From NCBI RefSeq assembly GCF_000010525.1, contig NC_009937.1, positions 997,501-1,061,500 on the forward strand: a stretch of DNA of 64,000 bases. Reading direction: 5' to 3'. Numbering within the stretch: the stretch's first letter is position 1; every line of letters begins with the position of its first letter. The stretch is from Azorhizobium caulinodans ORS 571. Lineage in GTDB: Bacteria > Pseudomonadota > Alphaproteobacteria > Rhizobiales > Xanthobacteraceae. Positions 18,615-28,064 of this stretch are shown piece after piece. Both the position numbers and the translations under genes were made by a program. A model generated the notes under the pieces. That model searched no databases. It was not told the DNA's origin and saw only the letters and a list, made by a program, of their open reading frames with translations.

Positions 18615-20312
18615 GTGTCTTTGAAGAATGCATCCCTTATTTGGAAGGTCGCCGGCCTTCTGTTTCTCATGGGTGTCGCGAACCTCGGGGGGTTGATCTA
18701 CGCGACAGGCAATATGGACCGCATCAGCGGTTCCTATTCGGACCTCATCAAGTCCCAGGACGCGGCGGCCTTCTCGCTGGCCACCGCCAACCGCTGGCTG
18801 GCGTCGTTCCTGACCCGGCTCTACCAGAGCACGCCCGTCTCCACGCCCGAGGAGACGCGGCAGATGAAGGCCTTGCGCGAAGACGCCCTGGCCGGCCTCG
18901 ACAAGGCGCTGGAGGATGCCAAGCGGCAGGCTCCCGCGTTCACATCCCGCATCGACGCGGCCTCCCGCGCCATTCGCGACATCTATACGCGCACCTGCGC
19001 ACCGGCACTTGAGTTCGGCTCCGGTCAGCGCGGCCAGGCGGACATCGGCCGGGCCGTGCAGCAGATTGCGGGCGACTGCCACGTGATGCTGCGCAACGCC
19101 GCGGGTGACCTCGTGAAGCTGGCCGATGAGGCCAAGGCGAGCGCTGACCAGCGCAGCCAGGAACTGTCGGTGGCCACCACCGACCTGATCCGCCTCAGCC
19201 TCGCGGTGGTGCTGATTGCCTTCGTGGTCGTGGTGGCGATCGCCGTCGTGCTGACCCTGAAGGGGATCGTCCAGCCCATGCGCACGCTGGTCGCCGTGAC
19301 GGAGCGGCTTGGCCGGGACGAACTGGATGAAGTGGTTCCGGACCGCGAGCGGCGGGACGAAATCGGCGCCGTCTCCAAGGCGCTGGAGGTCATGCGCCAG
19401 CAGCTCAGCGCGGCGAAGGCGGCCCGCGCCGACCTTGCGGTGCGTGACGCCGAGGAGCGCCGCCGGCTCGACGCGCGGGCCCAGCTCTCCGAACGCTTCG
19501 TGCAGGCCATGCGGGCGCTGGCCGAGAGCTTCGGCCAGTCGTCCGGCGCGCTGTCCAGTGCGTCCCGGCGCCTCGCCGAAAGCTCCAATGCCACCTTCCA
19601 GCAGGTGCATCAGGTGGCGAGCGCAGCGGGCCAGGCCTCTGCGAACGTGCAGACCGTTGCCGCCTCCGCCGAGGAGATGGCGGCGACCGTGCGGGAGATC
19701 GCCGGCCAGGTGGACCATTCGGCAGATGTCGCGGGTGCGGCCTTCACCGAGGTGGAGGGTGCGAACCAGCGCATTCTCGGCCTCTCCGACGCCGCCAATT
19801 CCATTGGCAACGTGGTGGAGCTCATCAACGGCATCGCTGCCCAGACCAACCTGCTCGCCCTCAACGCCACCATCGAGGCGGCGCGTGCGGGCGATGCCGG
19901 CAAGGGCTTCGCGGTGGTCGCCTCCGAGGTGAAGCAGCTTGCGGAGCAGACCTCCCGCGCCACCGGCGAGATCGGCACGCGCATCGCCGAGATCCAGGAG
20001 GCGACGGGCCTGACGGTGCGCTCCATGGCCCAGATCACCGAGACGATCAGCTCGGTGAAATCCATCTCCACCGCCATCGCCGGGGCGGTCGAGCAGCAGA
20101 GCGCGGCGACCGGCGAGATCGCGAGCAACTGCCAGCAGGCGGCGAGGGGCACGACCCTGGTCACCGAGAGTGTGGCGGGCGTGCGCCAGACGGCGGAAGT
20201 GACGGAGACGGTCTCGAAGACCCTGCTCTCGCTCTCGTCCGACCTCTCCACCCAGATCGATGACCTCCACCGGACGGTGCAGGCCTTCGTGAACGATCTG
20301 TCGGCGGCGTAA
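18615..20312 (+). CDS. Methyl-accepting chemotaxis protein
   Basis: 565-residue inner-membrane chemoreceptor. TM1 ~10-28, a periplasmic helical sensor (~29-192), TM2 ~193-218, a HAMP linker ([15 protein letters not shown] to KALEVM) and a cytoplasmic signalling domain whose hairpin tip is [20 protein letters not shown]. No C-terminal CheR-binding pentapeptide; it ends VNDLSAA. The sensor has two cysteines (TRTCAP, GDCHVM) and no Cache or PAS signature I recognise, so the ligand is unknown. GTG start with GGAG six bases upstream. It stands alone without che genes, then a convergent-type hairpin. Confidence 0.93.
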   Translation: MSLKNASLIWKVAGLLFLMGVANLGGLIYATGNMDRISGSYSDLIKSQDAAAFSLATANRWLASFLTRLYQSTPVSTPEETRQMKALREDALAGLDKALEDAKRQAPAFTSRIDAASRAIRDIYTRTCAPALEFGSGQRGQADIGRAVQQIAGDCHVMLRNAAGDLVKLADEAKASADQRSQELSVATTDLIRLSLAVVLIAFVVVVAIAVVLTLKGIVQPMRTLVAVTERLGRDELDEVVPDRERRDEIGAVSKALEVMRQQLSAAKAARADLAVRDAEERRRLDARAQLSERFVQAMRALAESFGQSSGALSSASRRLAESSNATFQQVHQVASAAGQASANVQTVAASAEEMAATVREIAGQVDHSADVAGAAFTEVEGANQRILGLSDAANSIGNVVELINGIAAQTNLLALNATIEAARAGDAGKGFAVVASEVKQLAEQTSRATGEIGTRIAEIQEATGLTVRSMAQITETISSVKSISTAIAGAVEQQSAATGEIASNCQQAARGTTLVTESVAGVRQTAEVTETVSKTLLSLSSDLSTQIDDLHRTVQAFVNDLSAA

Positions 20313-20318
20313 GGACCG

Positions 20319-20345
20319 GACCGGGGGCGTTCCACGCTCCCGGTC
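20319..20345. terminator. Bidirectional hairpin between chemoreceptor and UPF0060 genes
   Basis: 12-bp stem (GACCGGGGGCGT / ACGCTCCCGGTC, one wobble) with a 3-base loop, between two convergent stop codons. Confidence 0.6.
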
Positions 20346-20357
20346 TTCCGCCCCGGC

Positions 20358-20678
20358 TCAGCCGCGCGGGGCGAACAGGATGACGCAGGCCCCGGCAAGG
20401 CAGATGGCGGCGCCCAGCGCATCGAACCGATCGGGCCGCACGCCTTCCGCCGCCCACATCCAGCCGAGTGAGGCGAGGATATAGATGCCGCCATAGGCGG
20501 CGAAGGCGCGACCGGCGGCATCCGCTTCCACCTGCGTCAGAAGGGCGGCGAAGGCGACGAGGCTGAGGACGCCGGGCGCGAGCCAAAGCGGGCTGCCGCC
20601 CGCGCGCACCACATGCCAGAAGGCAAAGCAGCCGGCGATCTCGGCGAGCGCGGCCAGCGCAAAGAGGGGCAGGCTCAT
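20358..20678 (-). CDS. UPF0060 / YnfA family small membrane protein
   Basis: 106-residue inner-membrane protein with four predicted helices, the usual size for this family (a small relative of drug/metabolite transporters). Conserved [14 protein letters not shown] in helix 1 and [11 protein letters not shown] in helix 3 are diagnostic. ATG at 20678; an AGGGG ribosome site overlaps the stop codon of ispE, eight bases before it, suggesting cotranscription and coupling. Function unproven. Confidence 0.9.
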   Translation of the reverse strand: MSLPLFALAALAEIAGCFAFWHVVRAGGSPLWLAPGVLSLVAFAALLTQVEADAAGRAFAAYGGIYILASLGWMWAAEGVRPDRFDALGAAICLAGACVILFAPRG

Positions 20679-20686
20679 GGGCACCC

Positions 20687-21556
20687 CTAGCGCAGCACGG
20701 TGGGGCGGACCCACCAGCCGGGTTCCGCGGCAGCGACCCGCCGTGCCACCTGCGCGGCGGCCCGGCAGTCGTCGGTCAGCGCAAAAACCGTCGCACCGGA
20801 ACCGGACATCCGCACCAGCCGGACCTCCGGTTCTTGGGCCAGCATCGCCTTCACGCGGGTGATCTCGGGGGCTACCGTCTCGGCGGGCGGTTCCAGATCG
20901 TTGCCGTGCAGGACGAGGTGCCGCATCACAGCCGCGCGGCCGGTGCTCATGGGCGCCTCGTGCGGCAGACCCGCCAGATCCTCGCCGGCCCGGAGGCCCA
21001 GCGTGCGGAAGACATCGGCCGTCGGCACCGGCACGCGGCAGTTCACCAGCACGGCGAACAGCGGTGCGAGACCCAGCGGCTCGGACAGCCGCTCGCCGAT
21101 GCCTTCCATGATCCGGGCCTGCGGATCGAGGCAGACGGGCACGTCGGCGCCCACCTCCCTGGCTGCGGCGTGGAGGCGCGGATCATCGAGCGCGATGTCG
21201 TTGATCTGCGCCAGCAGGCGCAAGGCGGCGGCCGCGTCGGAGGAGCCTCCCCCGATTCCTGCCGCCACCGGCAGGCGCTTGGTGAGCGTGAAACGGCCGA
21301 GGCGGGCACCGGGCACATGGCGGGCGAAAGCATCGGCGGCGCGCAGGATGAGATTGTCCGCATCCGGCCCTGCGGCAGCGGCGGACGGTCCCGCAACGGC
21401 AAGGCCGAGGGGGGCGTCCGACTCCAGCGTCACCACATCGCAAGCGCCCGCAAATGCAACGATACTCGCGAGATCGTGAAACCCGTCCGGACGGCGCCGG
21501 AGGATGCGCAATGTCAGATTGACCTTTGCCGGCGCGCGCGCCACAAGCCTTTGCAT
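20687..21556 (-). CDS. ispE: 4-diphosphocytidyl-2-C-methyl-D-erythritol kinase (IspE)
   Basis: GHMP-family kinase phosphorylating CDP-methylerythritol in the non-mevalonate (MEP) isoprenoid pathway. [13 protein letters not shown] at the N-terminus, the ATP-binding loop [19 protein letters not shown] and the C-terminal [13 protein letters not shown] are all present in about 289 residues. The start at 21556 is closest to the family N-terminus; an ATG at 21592 is possible but encodes residues unlike the family. Upstream of ynfA in the same operon, divergent from the TPR protein. Pairs functionally with the polyprenyl diphosphate synthase 3 kb away. Confidence 0.95.
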   Translation of the reverse strand: MQRLVARAPAKVNLTLRILRRRPDGFHDLASIVAFAGACDVVTLESDAPLGLAVAGPSAAAAGPDADNLILRAADAFARHVPGARLGRFTLTKRLPVAAGIGGGSSDAAAALRLLAQINDIALDDPRLHAAAREVGADVPVCLDPQARIMEGIGERLSEPLGLAPLFAVLVNCRVPVPTADVFRTLGLRAGEDLAGLPHEAPMSTGRAAVMRHLVLHGNDLEPPAETVAPEITRVKAMLAQEPEVRLVRMSGSGATVFALTDDCRAAAQVARRVAAAEPGWWVRPTVLR

Positions 21557-21711
21557 GGGTTCGCTTATGGCCCGGTCCGCGGCATGCGGCAAGCACGCCG
21601 TCCCCGTCCCTCGGCGTGGCCTTGCTTGCGAGGCGTCGGGAAAGCGGCCATCCTCCCGCCATCGCGCGCGGTTTGGCTGTCTGGTGCGCTCCTTCTTGGG
21701 ATTCCCTCACG

Positions 21712-23442
21712 GTGAAGATTCTCTCCCTTTCATCGCCTCTGGCCCTCGCCCTTTCTCTGTGCACGGCGCTGGCCACTACCGCCCCCGCTTTCGCGAAAGA
21801 GGACCTGAGCGCGCCCGAGACCTCCGTCGCCGGTAGCTTCCTCTCCGCCCGTCTGGCGGGTGCCGAGCGCGATTCCGATGCCGCCGTGACCTATCTGCGG
21901 GCGCTGATGAAGGCCGACCCGCGCAATGACGAACTGGTCGAGCGCGCCTTCTTCGCCATGCTGGTGGCCGGCGAGGTGGAAGAGGCGATGCCGCTGGCCG
22001 AGCGCCTCGTGAAGGTGGACCGCTCGCACCGCATCGCGCGCCTCGCCCTCGCGGCGCGGGCCATCAAGCGCGGCCAGTATCAGACCGCCCGCACCAATCT
22101 CTCCCTGTCCGTCCGCGGCCCCATCGGCGACCTCACCGCCACCCTGCTTGCCGCCTGGACCATGGTCGGCTCCGGCAACGCCAAGTCCGGCGTCGAACTG
22201 ATCGACCGCCTGCAGGGGCCGGACTGGTACGCCGCCTTCAAGGACATCAACGCCGGTCTCATTCTCGATGCCGCCGGCCTCAAGAAGGAAGCGGGCAAGC
22301 GGCTGGAAAAGGCGGCGCAGACCGATCCGGCGACGCTGCGCGCGGTGGATGCCTATGCCCGCTGGCAATCGCGCAACGTCGACAAGGAAACGGCGCTCGC
22401 CACCTATCAGGCGTTCGAGAAGCTGCTGCCCCGCCATCCGCTGGTGATGTCGGCGGAGGCGGAGCTGCAGGCCGGCAAGACGCTCGGCCCGCTGATCCGC
22501 ACGCCGCAGGAAGGCGCGGCCGAGGTGCTCTACAGCCTCGGCGCCGCCCTCGGCCGCCAGGGCGGCGAAGACCTCGCCATGGTCTATCTCCAGCTCTCCT
22601 TGTGGCTGGCGCCCGATCATCCGCTCGCCGGCCTGACGCTGGCCGACCTTTATGAGCAACTCAAGCAGCCGCTGAAGGCCATCAGCGTCTATGAGAAGAT
22701 CCCCGCCAATTCGCCGCTGAAGCGCAATGCGGAAGTGCAGATGTCCATCAATCTGGACATCGCCGGCAAGTTCGACGAGGCGCGCAAGCATCTGGTCGCG
22801 CTGGTGGAGAGCGATCCCAAGGACACCGACGCGCTGGTGGCGCTGGGCGGCCTCTATCGCGGCCACAAGATGTATGCGGAATGCGCCGACACCTATGGCA
22901 AGGTCATCGACCAGCTGAAGGAGCCCACCCGCAACAACTGGACGCTGTTCTACTTCCGGGGCATCTGCAACGAGCGCAACAAGAACTGGCCCGCTGCGGA
23001 GGCGGACCTCAAGATGGCGCTCAAGCTCTATCCCGATCAGCCGCACGTGCTGAACTATCTCGGCTATTCGTGGGTGGACCAGGGCCTCAACCTCGATCAG
23101 GCGCTGGACATGATCCGCAAGGCGGTGTCGCTGCGTCCGGACGACGGCTACATCGTCGACAGCCTCGGCTGGGCCTATTACCGCCTCGGCCGCTATGACG
23201 ATGCGGTCACCGAGCTGGAGCGGGCGGTGGAGCTGAAGCCGCAGGATCCCGTCATCAATGACCATCTGGGCGATGCCTACTGGAAGGTGGGACGGAAGCT
23301 GGAGGCGACCTTCCAGTGGGCGCATGCGCGCGATTCCAAGCCCGAGCCGGAAGACCTGACGAAGATCGAGAAGAAGCTGCAGAGCGGGCTGGAAGAAGAG
23401 CCGCCGGTCAAGAAGGCCGAGGAGCAGCAGAAGGGCGGCTGA
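21712..23442 (+). CDS. Exported tetratricopeptide-repeat protein
   Basis: 576-residue protein with a signal peptide (SPLALALSLCTALATTAPAFA) and TPR helices over most of its length. Recognisable repeats include NYLGYSWVDQGLNLDQAL, DSLGWAYYRLGRYDDAV and DHLGDAYWKVGRKLEA near the C-terminus, and irregular repeats before them. Typical of periplasmic scaffolds in envelope biogenesis. GTG at 21712 is chosen since it starts the signal peptide; earlier in-frame starts overlap ispE on the other strand. The C-terminal tail is Lys/Glu rich. Partner unknown. Confidence 0.85.
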   Translation: MKILSLSSPLALALSLCTALATTAPAFAKEDLSAPETSVAGSFLSARLAGAERDSDAAVTYLRALMKADPRNDELVERAFFAMLVAGEVEEAMPLAERLVKVDRSHRIARLALAARAIKRGQYQTARTNLSLSVRGPIGDLTATLLAAWTMVGSGNAKSGVELIDRLQGPDWYAAFKDINAGLILDAAGLKKEAGKRLEKAAQTDPATLRAVDAYARWQSRNVDKETALATYQAFEKLLPRHPLVMSAEAELQAGKTLGPLIRTPQEGAAEVLYSLGAALGRQGGEDLAMVYLQLSLWLAPDHPLAGLTLADLYEQLKQPLKAISVYEKIPANSPLKRNAEVQMSINLDIAGKFDEARKHLVALVESDPKDTDALVALGGLYRGHKMYAECADTYGKVIDQLKEPTRNNWTLFYFRGICNERNKNWPAAEADLKMALKLYPDQPHVLNYLGYSWVDQGLNLDQALDMIRKAVSLRPDDGYIVDSLGWAYYRLGRYDDAVTELERAVELKPQDPVINDHLGDAYWKVGRKLEATFQWAHARDSKPEPEDLTKIEKKLQSGLEEEPPVKKAEEQQKGG

Positions 23443-23513
23443 CACGCCGCGAGGTCGGCCCGCCTCCCGCGTTGTTCTGGATGCGGGGGGCTGGTTTTCT
23501 GCGTAGAGCGCGA

Positions 23514-23527
23514 TACCATCGATGGTA
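23514..23527. promoter_or_regulatory. Perfect 14-bp palindrome, candidate LysR operator
   Basis: TACCATCGATGGTA, 31 bp upstream of the LysR-type gene start. LysR regulators commonly bind interrupted or perfect dyads near their own promoters, so autoregulation is a reasonable inference. No divergent gene is adjacent. Confidence 0.5.
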
Positions 23528-23558
23528 GCGACCCTCGGTTGTAAGGCGGCCCTATGAC

Positions 23559-24497
23559 ATGATTGCCTGGGACGACTTCCGGCTGGTCAAAGCCATAGCG
23601 GAGACACGATCCCTCGCTGGCGCCGCGGAGGTGCTGGGGGTCAACCATTCCACGGTCTTCCGGCGCCTCGGCGCGCTGGAGGCCCTGCTCGGAGCGCGCC
23701 TGTTCGAGCGCGCCCGCACCGGCTATGCTCCGACCGTGACCGGGGAAGAACTGGTCCGCCTTGCCGAGCGCATGGGCGAGGAAATCACCTCCATCGAGCG
23801 CCGCATCACGGGACGCGACCTGCGCCCCTCCGGGGAACTGCGCGTCACCACCAACGACACGCTGCTGGTGCATCTCCTGACGCCGGTCTTCGCCTCCTTC
23901 CGCGCGGCCTATCCCGAAATCCGGCTGGAGATCATCGTCTCCAACCAGACCCTCAACCTCACCAAGCGCGATGCCGACGTGGCGGTGCGGGCGAGCGACC
24001 GGCCGGGCGATGCGCTGGTCGGGCGGCGCGTGGCCTCCATCGCCTGGGGCGTTTATGGGGCGGCGGGCGGTCCGGACACGCGGGCCTTCGAACTCGCCCA
24101 TATGCGCCAGCACAATTGGGTGGGCTTCGCCGAACCCATCGGCGCCATCAAGGCCGCCAAATGGCTGAAGGAGCGGGCGGGCGAGGACCGCATCGTCTAT
24201 CGGGTGAACACGCTGCTCGGCCTTGCGCAGGCGGCGGCGGCCGGCATGGGGCTGGCGGTGCTGCCCTGCTTCATCGGCGCGGCGACGCCGGGCCTCACGC
24301 GGTTGCAGGCGCTCGATGCGGAGATCGACGGCAGCCTCTGGCTGCTCACCCATCCCGATATCAAGCAGACCGCCCGCGTGCGGGCCTTCATGGATTATGT
24401 GGGGCGCGAACTCGGCAAGCGCCGCGCCATATTGGAGGGCCGCGACGGTGACGCCGCCGAGCCGCTCGGCAGTGACGATGTCGTGTCCGTCGCGTGA
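23559..24497 (+). CDS. LysR-family transcriptional regulator
   Basis: 312 residues. N-terminal winged helix: WDDFRLVKAIAETRSLAGAA, with the recognition helix NHSTVFRRLGALE, matching the LysR HTH (the His-Ser-Thr turn is typical of the subgroup regulating small oxidoreductase genes). Residues ~90-290 form the periplasmic-binding-protein-like effector domain (PSGELRVTTNDT). Its start at 23559 follows the palindrome TACCATCGATGGTA. Target genes are not evident, since the next gene (nadE) is convergent. Confidence 0.92.
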   Translation: MIAWDDFRLVKAIAETRSLAGAAEVLGVNHSTVFRRLGALEALLGARLFERARTGYAPTVTGEELVRLAERMGEEITSIERRITGRDLRPSGELRVTTNDTLLVHLLTPVFASFRAAYPEIRLEIIVSNQTLNLTKRDADVAVRASDRPGDALVGRRVASIAWGVYGAAGGPDTRAFELAHMRQHNWVGFAEPIGAIKAAKWLKERAGEDRIVYRVNTLLGLAQAAAAGMGLAVLPCFIGAATPGLTRLQALDAEIDGSLWLLTHPDIKQTARVRAFMDYVGRELGKRRAILEGRDGDAAEPLGSDDVVSVA

Positions 24498-24509
24498 AGC
24501 GCGCCGGCG

Positions 24510-26210
24510 TCAGCCGAGATCGCGGAAACCGTTGGTGATGGGATAGCGCCGGTCGCGGCCGAAGTTGCGGGTCGTCACCTTCACGCCCGGCGCCGCCTGC
24601 CGGCGCTTGTATTCGGCGATGTTCAGCATCCGCTCCACGCGCTTCACCACCGCCGGGTCGAAGCCGTCCGCGATGAGCTGCGCCACAGGGGTCTCCGCTT
24701 CCACAAGGCGGGCGAGGATGGCGTCCAGCACCTCATAGGGCGGCAGCGAATCCTGATCCTTCTGGTTCTCGCGCAATTCGGCCGTCGGCGGCTTGTCGAT
24801 GAGGGCGTCGGGAATGACGATGCCGTCCGGTCCCAGCGCGCCCGTGGGCTTCCAGGTGTTGCGCAGGCGGGAGAGGCGGAAGACCTCGGTCTTGTAGAGA
24901 TCCTTGATGGGATTGTAGCCGCCGTTCATGTCGCCATAGAGCGTCGCATAGCCGGTGGACATCTCCGACTTGTTGCCGGTGGTCACCACCATGGCTCCGA
25001 ACTTGTTGGAGACGGACATGAGCAGCGTACCGCGGACGCGCGACTGGAGGTTCTCCTCCGTCACGTCCCGTTCCCGCCCGGCGAAGAGGGGGGCGAGCAC
25101 GCCCTCCAGCGCCTCCACGGCGGGCGCGATGGGCAGCGTGTCGTAGCGCACGCCGAGGCGGCGGGCGACGTCGGCGGCATCCGAGAGGCTGTCCTGCGAG
25201 GTGAAGCGATAGGGCAGCATGATGCAGTGGACCCGCTCCGGTCCCAGTGCATCCACCGCCATGGCGGCGCAGATGGCACTGTCGATGCCGCCGGAGAGGC
25301 CGAGCACCACGCCGGGGAAGCGGTTCTTGTTCACATAGTCCTTGAGGCCGAGGACGCAGGCCGCATAGTCCGCCCGGTCGCCTTCGAGGCGGTCGGCGAA
25401 GGGGGCTTCCTCGCACTTCCAGCCGTTCTCATAGCGCCGCCACTGCGTGGTGCGCACCCGCTCGGCAAAGCCGGGGAACTGCATCACCTGCGTGCGGTCG
25501 GCATTGAGGGCGAAGGAGGCGCCGTCGAACACCAGTTCGTCCTGCCCGCCCACCTGATTGACATAGAGCAGCGGCAGGCCGCTCTCCACCACGCGGGCCA
25601 CCGCGATATTGGCCCGCTCGTCATAGACCGAGCGGCGATAGGGCGAGCCGTTGGGCACGATGAGGATTTCGGCGCCCGTCTCGGACAGGCACTCCACCAC
25701 GTCCGGCCCCCAGATGTCCTCGCACACCGGCACGCCAAGGCGAACGCCCTTGAAGGGGATCGGGCCGGGCAGGGGGCCGGGCACGAACACGCGCTTCTCG
25801 TCGAAGACGCCATAATTCGGCAGGTCCACCTTGAAGCGCTTGGCCGCGATGCGTCCGCCTTCCAGTAGGAAGACGCCATTGTGCAGGTGCCCGTCCTCCA
25901 CCCAGGGCGCGCCAACCAGCAGCGCCGGGCCGCCGACGGTCTCCGCCGCGAGCTCGTCCAGCGCCGCGCGGCAGGCCTGCTGGAAGGCGGGCTTCAGCAC
26001 CAGATCCTCCGGCGGATAGCCGGCGAGGAACAGTTCGGAGAAGACCACGAGGTCCGCGCCCTGTAGCGCCGCCTCGTCCCGCGCCATGCGGACCTTCTCC
26101 GCATTGCCGGCAACATCGCCCACCACCGGGTTCAACTGCGCCACCGCGATGCGCAGCGTTTCGGCAGGGACGATGGCGGCGGTTTCGGATGCGGAGAGAG
26201 AAGCGGTCAT
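24510..26210 (-). CDS. nadE: Glutamine-dependent NAD+ synthase
   Basis: Two-domain cytoplasmic enzyme of 566 residues that amidates nicotinic acid adenine dinucleotide using glutamine. The N-terminal nitrilase domain has its Glu-Lys-Cys triad in FSELFLAGYPPEDL, RFKVDLPNYGVFDE and GVPVCEDIWG. The C-terminal synthetase has the PPi-loop LGLSGGIDSA and VVTTGNKSEMSTGYATLYGD. ATG at 26210 begins the conserved part; longer in-frame starts are shadows. Monocistronic; convergent with the LysR gene (12 bp apart). Confidence 0.96.
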   Translation of the reverse strand: MTASLSASETAAIVPAETLRIAVAQLNPVVGDVAGNAEKVRMARDEAALQGADLVVFSELFLAGYPPEDLVLKPAFQQACRAALDELAAETVGGPALLVGAPWVEDGHLHNGVFLLEGGRIAAKRFKVDLPNYGVFDEKRVFVPGPLPGPIPFKGVRLGVPVCEDIWGPDVVECLSETGAEILIVPNGSPYRRSVYDERANIAVARVVESGLPLLYVNQVGGQDELVFDGASFALNADRTQVMQFPGFAERVRTTQWRRYENGWKCEEAPFADRLEGDRADYAACVLGLKDYVNKNRFPGVVLGLSGGIDSAICAAMAVDALGPERVHCIMLPYRFTSQDSLSDAADVARRLGVRYDTLPIAPAVEALEGVLAPLFAGRERDVTEENLQSRVRGTLLMSVSNKFGAMVVTTGNKSEMSTGYATLYGDMNGGYNPIKDLYKTEVFRLSRLRNTWKPTGALGPDGIVIPDALIDKPPTAELRENQKDQDSLPPYEVLDAILARLVEAETPVAQLIADGFDPAVVKRVERMLNIAEYKRRQAAPGVKVTTRNFGRDRRYPITNGFRDLG

Positions 26211-26428
26211 GGCGCCCCGGCAGAAAATGGCGCCCCAGATGTAGCCGCGCCGCGCCCATGCGGCAATGCATGCGGGCCGCATGGGCGCTCCGCCGGCTCG
26301 GCGGGTGTCTTGTCCGCCCCTCACGCCTTCCACTTGCGGGCGGCAAGGGCAGGTCCACTCGCCGTCACGGGGGCACCAGCCCCGGGCGAGCACGCGCTGC
26401 TAAGGCAGAAGGCGGATCAGGAGGCAGT

Positions 26429-27826
26429 GTGACGCGGAACGCGGACATGACGGGGGCGTCTGAGGACAGGACGTCCGCACCCGGCGCTGCGGCGACGGCG
26501 GCCGATCATGTCCTGCTGGCGGATCTGCTGGCCGCGCTCAGCCATGCGCTCGACCTCACCGAGGGCCAGGCGGAAGGCCATTGCCTGCGCTGCTGCTGGA
26601 TCGGGGTGCGGATCGGCCAGGAGCTGGGCCTCCCCGAGGGGCAACTGGCGGACCTGTCCTATACGCTGATCCTCAAGGATCTCGGTTGCAGCTCCAATGC
26701 GGCGCGGATCTGCGAACTCTATCTGGCCGACGACCGCACCATCAAATCCGGTTCGAAGCATCTGGATGGCAGCCTCAAGCAGGCGCTGCGCTTCGTTCTC
26801 GCGCATACCGGGCTGCAGGCGGGGCCGGCGGAGCGCCTGCGCGCCATCGTCCGCATCGTCCGCAACGGTGGCAGACTGACGCGCGAACTGATCGAGACCC
26901 GCTGCGTGCGCGGCGCGGAGATCGCCCGCCTCATGCGTTTTTCCGACGCGGTGGCACGGGGCATTCGCGGTCTGGATGAACATTGGGACGGTTCCGGCAA
27001 ACCGGGCGGCCTGAAGGGCACCGCCATCCCGCTGTTCTCCCGCATCGCGCTGCTGGCGCAGGTGGCGGACGTGTTCTTCACCGCCGGCGGACCCGAGGCG
27101 GCGGTGGCGGAAGTCACCAGCCGCGCGGACGGCTGGTTCGAGCCCCGTCTCGTCGAGGCTTTCCGCCGGGTGGCGGCGCAGCCGGGCTTCTGGGAGACGT
27201 TGGCCTCGGCGGAGCTTCAGGAGGCCATCGCCGGCCAGGTGCCGCTGCATGTGCGGGCAACGGTGGATGACGACTATCTCGACGACATCGCCGCCGCCTT
27301 CGCGCAGGTGATCGACGCCAAGAGCCCCTTTACCGCCGGCCACAGCGCCCGCGTGACCGATGTGGCGGACACCATTGCCGCCGAGATGGGCCTGCCGGAC
27401 CTGCGCCGGCGCTGGTTGCGGCGGGCGGCGCTGCTGCACGACATCGGCAAGCTCGGCGTCAGCAACACCATTCTCGACAAGCCCGGTCCCCTGGAGCCGG
27501 AGGAGCGGGCGGCCATGCAGCGCCATGCGGAGCTATCGGAAACCATCCTCGCGCGCATCCGCCCCTTTCGCCATCTGGCCGCCGTCGCCGGTGCCCATCA
27601 CGAGCGCCTGGACGGAAAAGGCTATCCGCGCGGCCTTTCGGGGGCGACCATCGATCTCGACACCCGGATCATCACCACCGCCGACATCTTCGATGCCCTC
27701 ACCGCCGATCGGCCCTATCGCGCGGCCATGTCCGTGGCGCGGGCGCTGGAGATCATGGAAGAGATGAGTGGCACCGCTCTGGACCCCGCCTGCCTGGCGG
27801 CGCTGCGGCGGGCGCTGGATCGGTGA
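26429..27826 (+). CDS. Tandem HD-GYP-domain protein (first copy degenerate)
   Basis: 465-residue cytoplasmic protein predicted to hydrolyse cyclic di-GMP. The C-terminal HD-GYP domain is canonical: LLHDIGKLG near residue 335 and HHERLDGKGYPRGL near 390. The N-terminal half resembles the same domain with the metal ligands lost: LILKDLG near 83 where HD is expected, and DEHWDGSGKPGGL near 184 where HHERWDGxGYP is expected. No transmembrane or receiver domain is seen. GTG start at 26429, four bases after AGGAGG; an ATG follows at 26447. Precedes a bacteriophytochrome kinase gene by 238 bp. Confidence 0.88.
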   Translation: MTRNADMTGASEDRTSAPGAAATAADHVLLADLLAALSHALDLTEGQAEGHCLRCCWIGVRIGQELGLPEGQLADLSYTLILKDLGCSSNAARICELYLADDRTIKSGSKHLDGSLKQALRFVLAHTGLQAGPAERLRAIVRIVRNGGRLTRELIETRCVRGAEIARLMRFSDAVARGIRGLDEHWDGSGKPGGLKGTAIPLFSRIALLAQVADVFFTAGGPEAAVAEVTSRADGWFEPRLVEAFRRVAAQPGFWETLASAELQEAIAGQVPLHVRATVDDDYLDDIAAAFAQVIDAKSPFTAGHSARVTDVADTIAAEMGLPDLRRRWLRRAALLHDIGKLGVSNTILDKPGPLEPEERAAMQRHAELSETILARIRPFRHLAAVAGAHHERLDGKGYPRGLSGATIDLDTRIITTADIFDALTADRPYRAAMSVARALEIMEEMSGTALDPACLAALRRALDR

Positions 27827-28064
27827 GGTAAGGGCTTCCTGTAGGAGGCCAGTGTGCTCGCCGCTCGCGCGCTGGCCGGCCCGTGCCACTCTTCCTGTTC
27901 GGGTCAACGACACAGCCCAGAGAATTTCCACGGTACTCGGGAACAATCGACGGCAAGCGATGTTGTCGTCCATCCGCTGTATTCGGGGTGCCGCTTGAGA
28001 TCCCGGGGATGGGGGCTTGGCCCGTTCGACAAAGGCGTCGGAGGGCCCTCGCGGGACCTGATGA

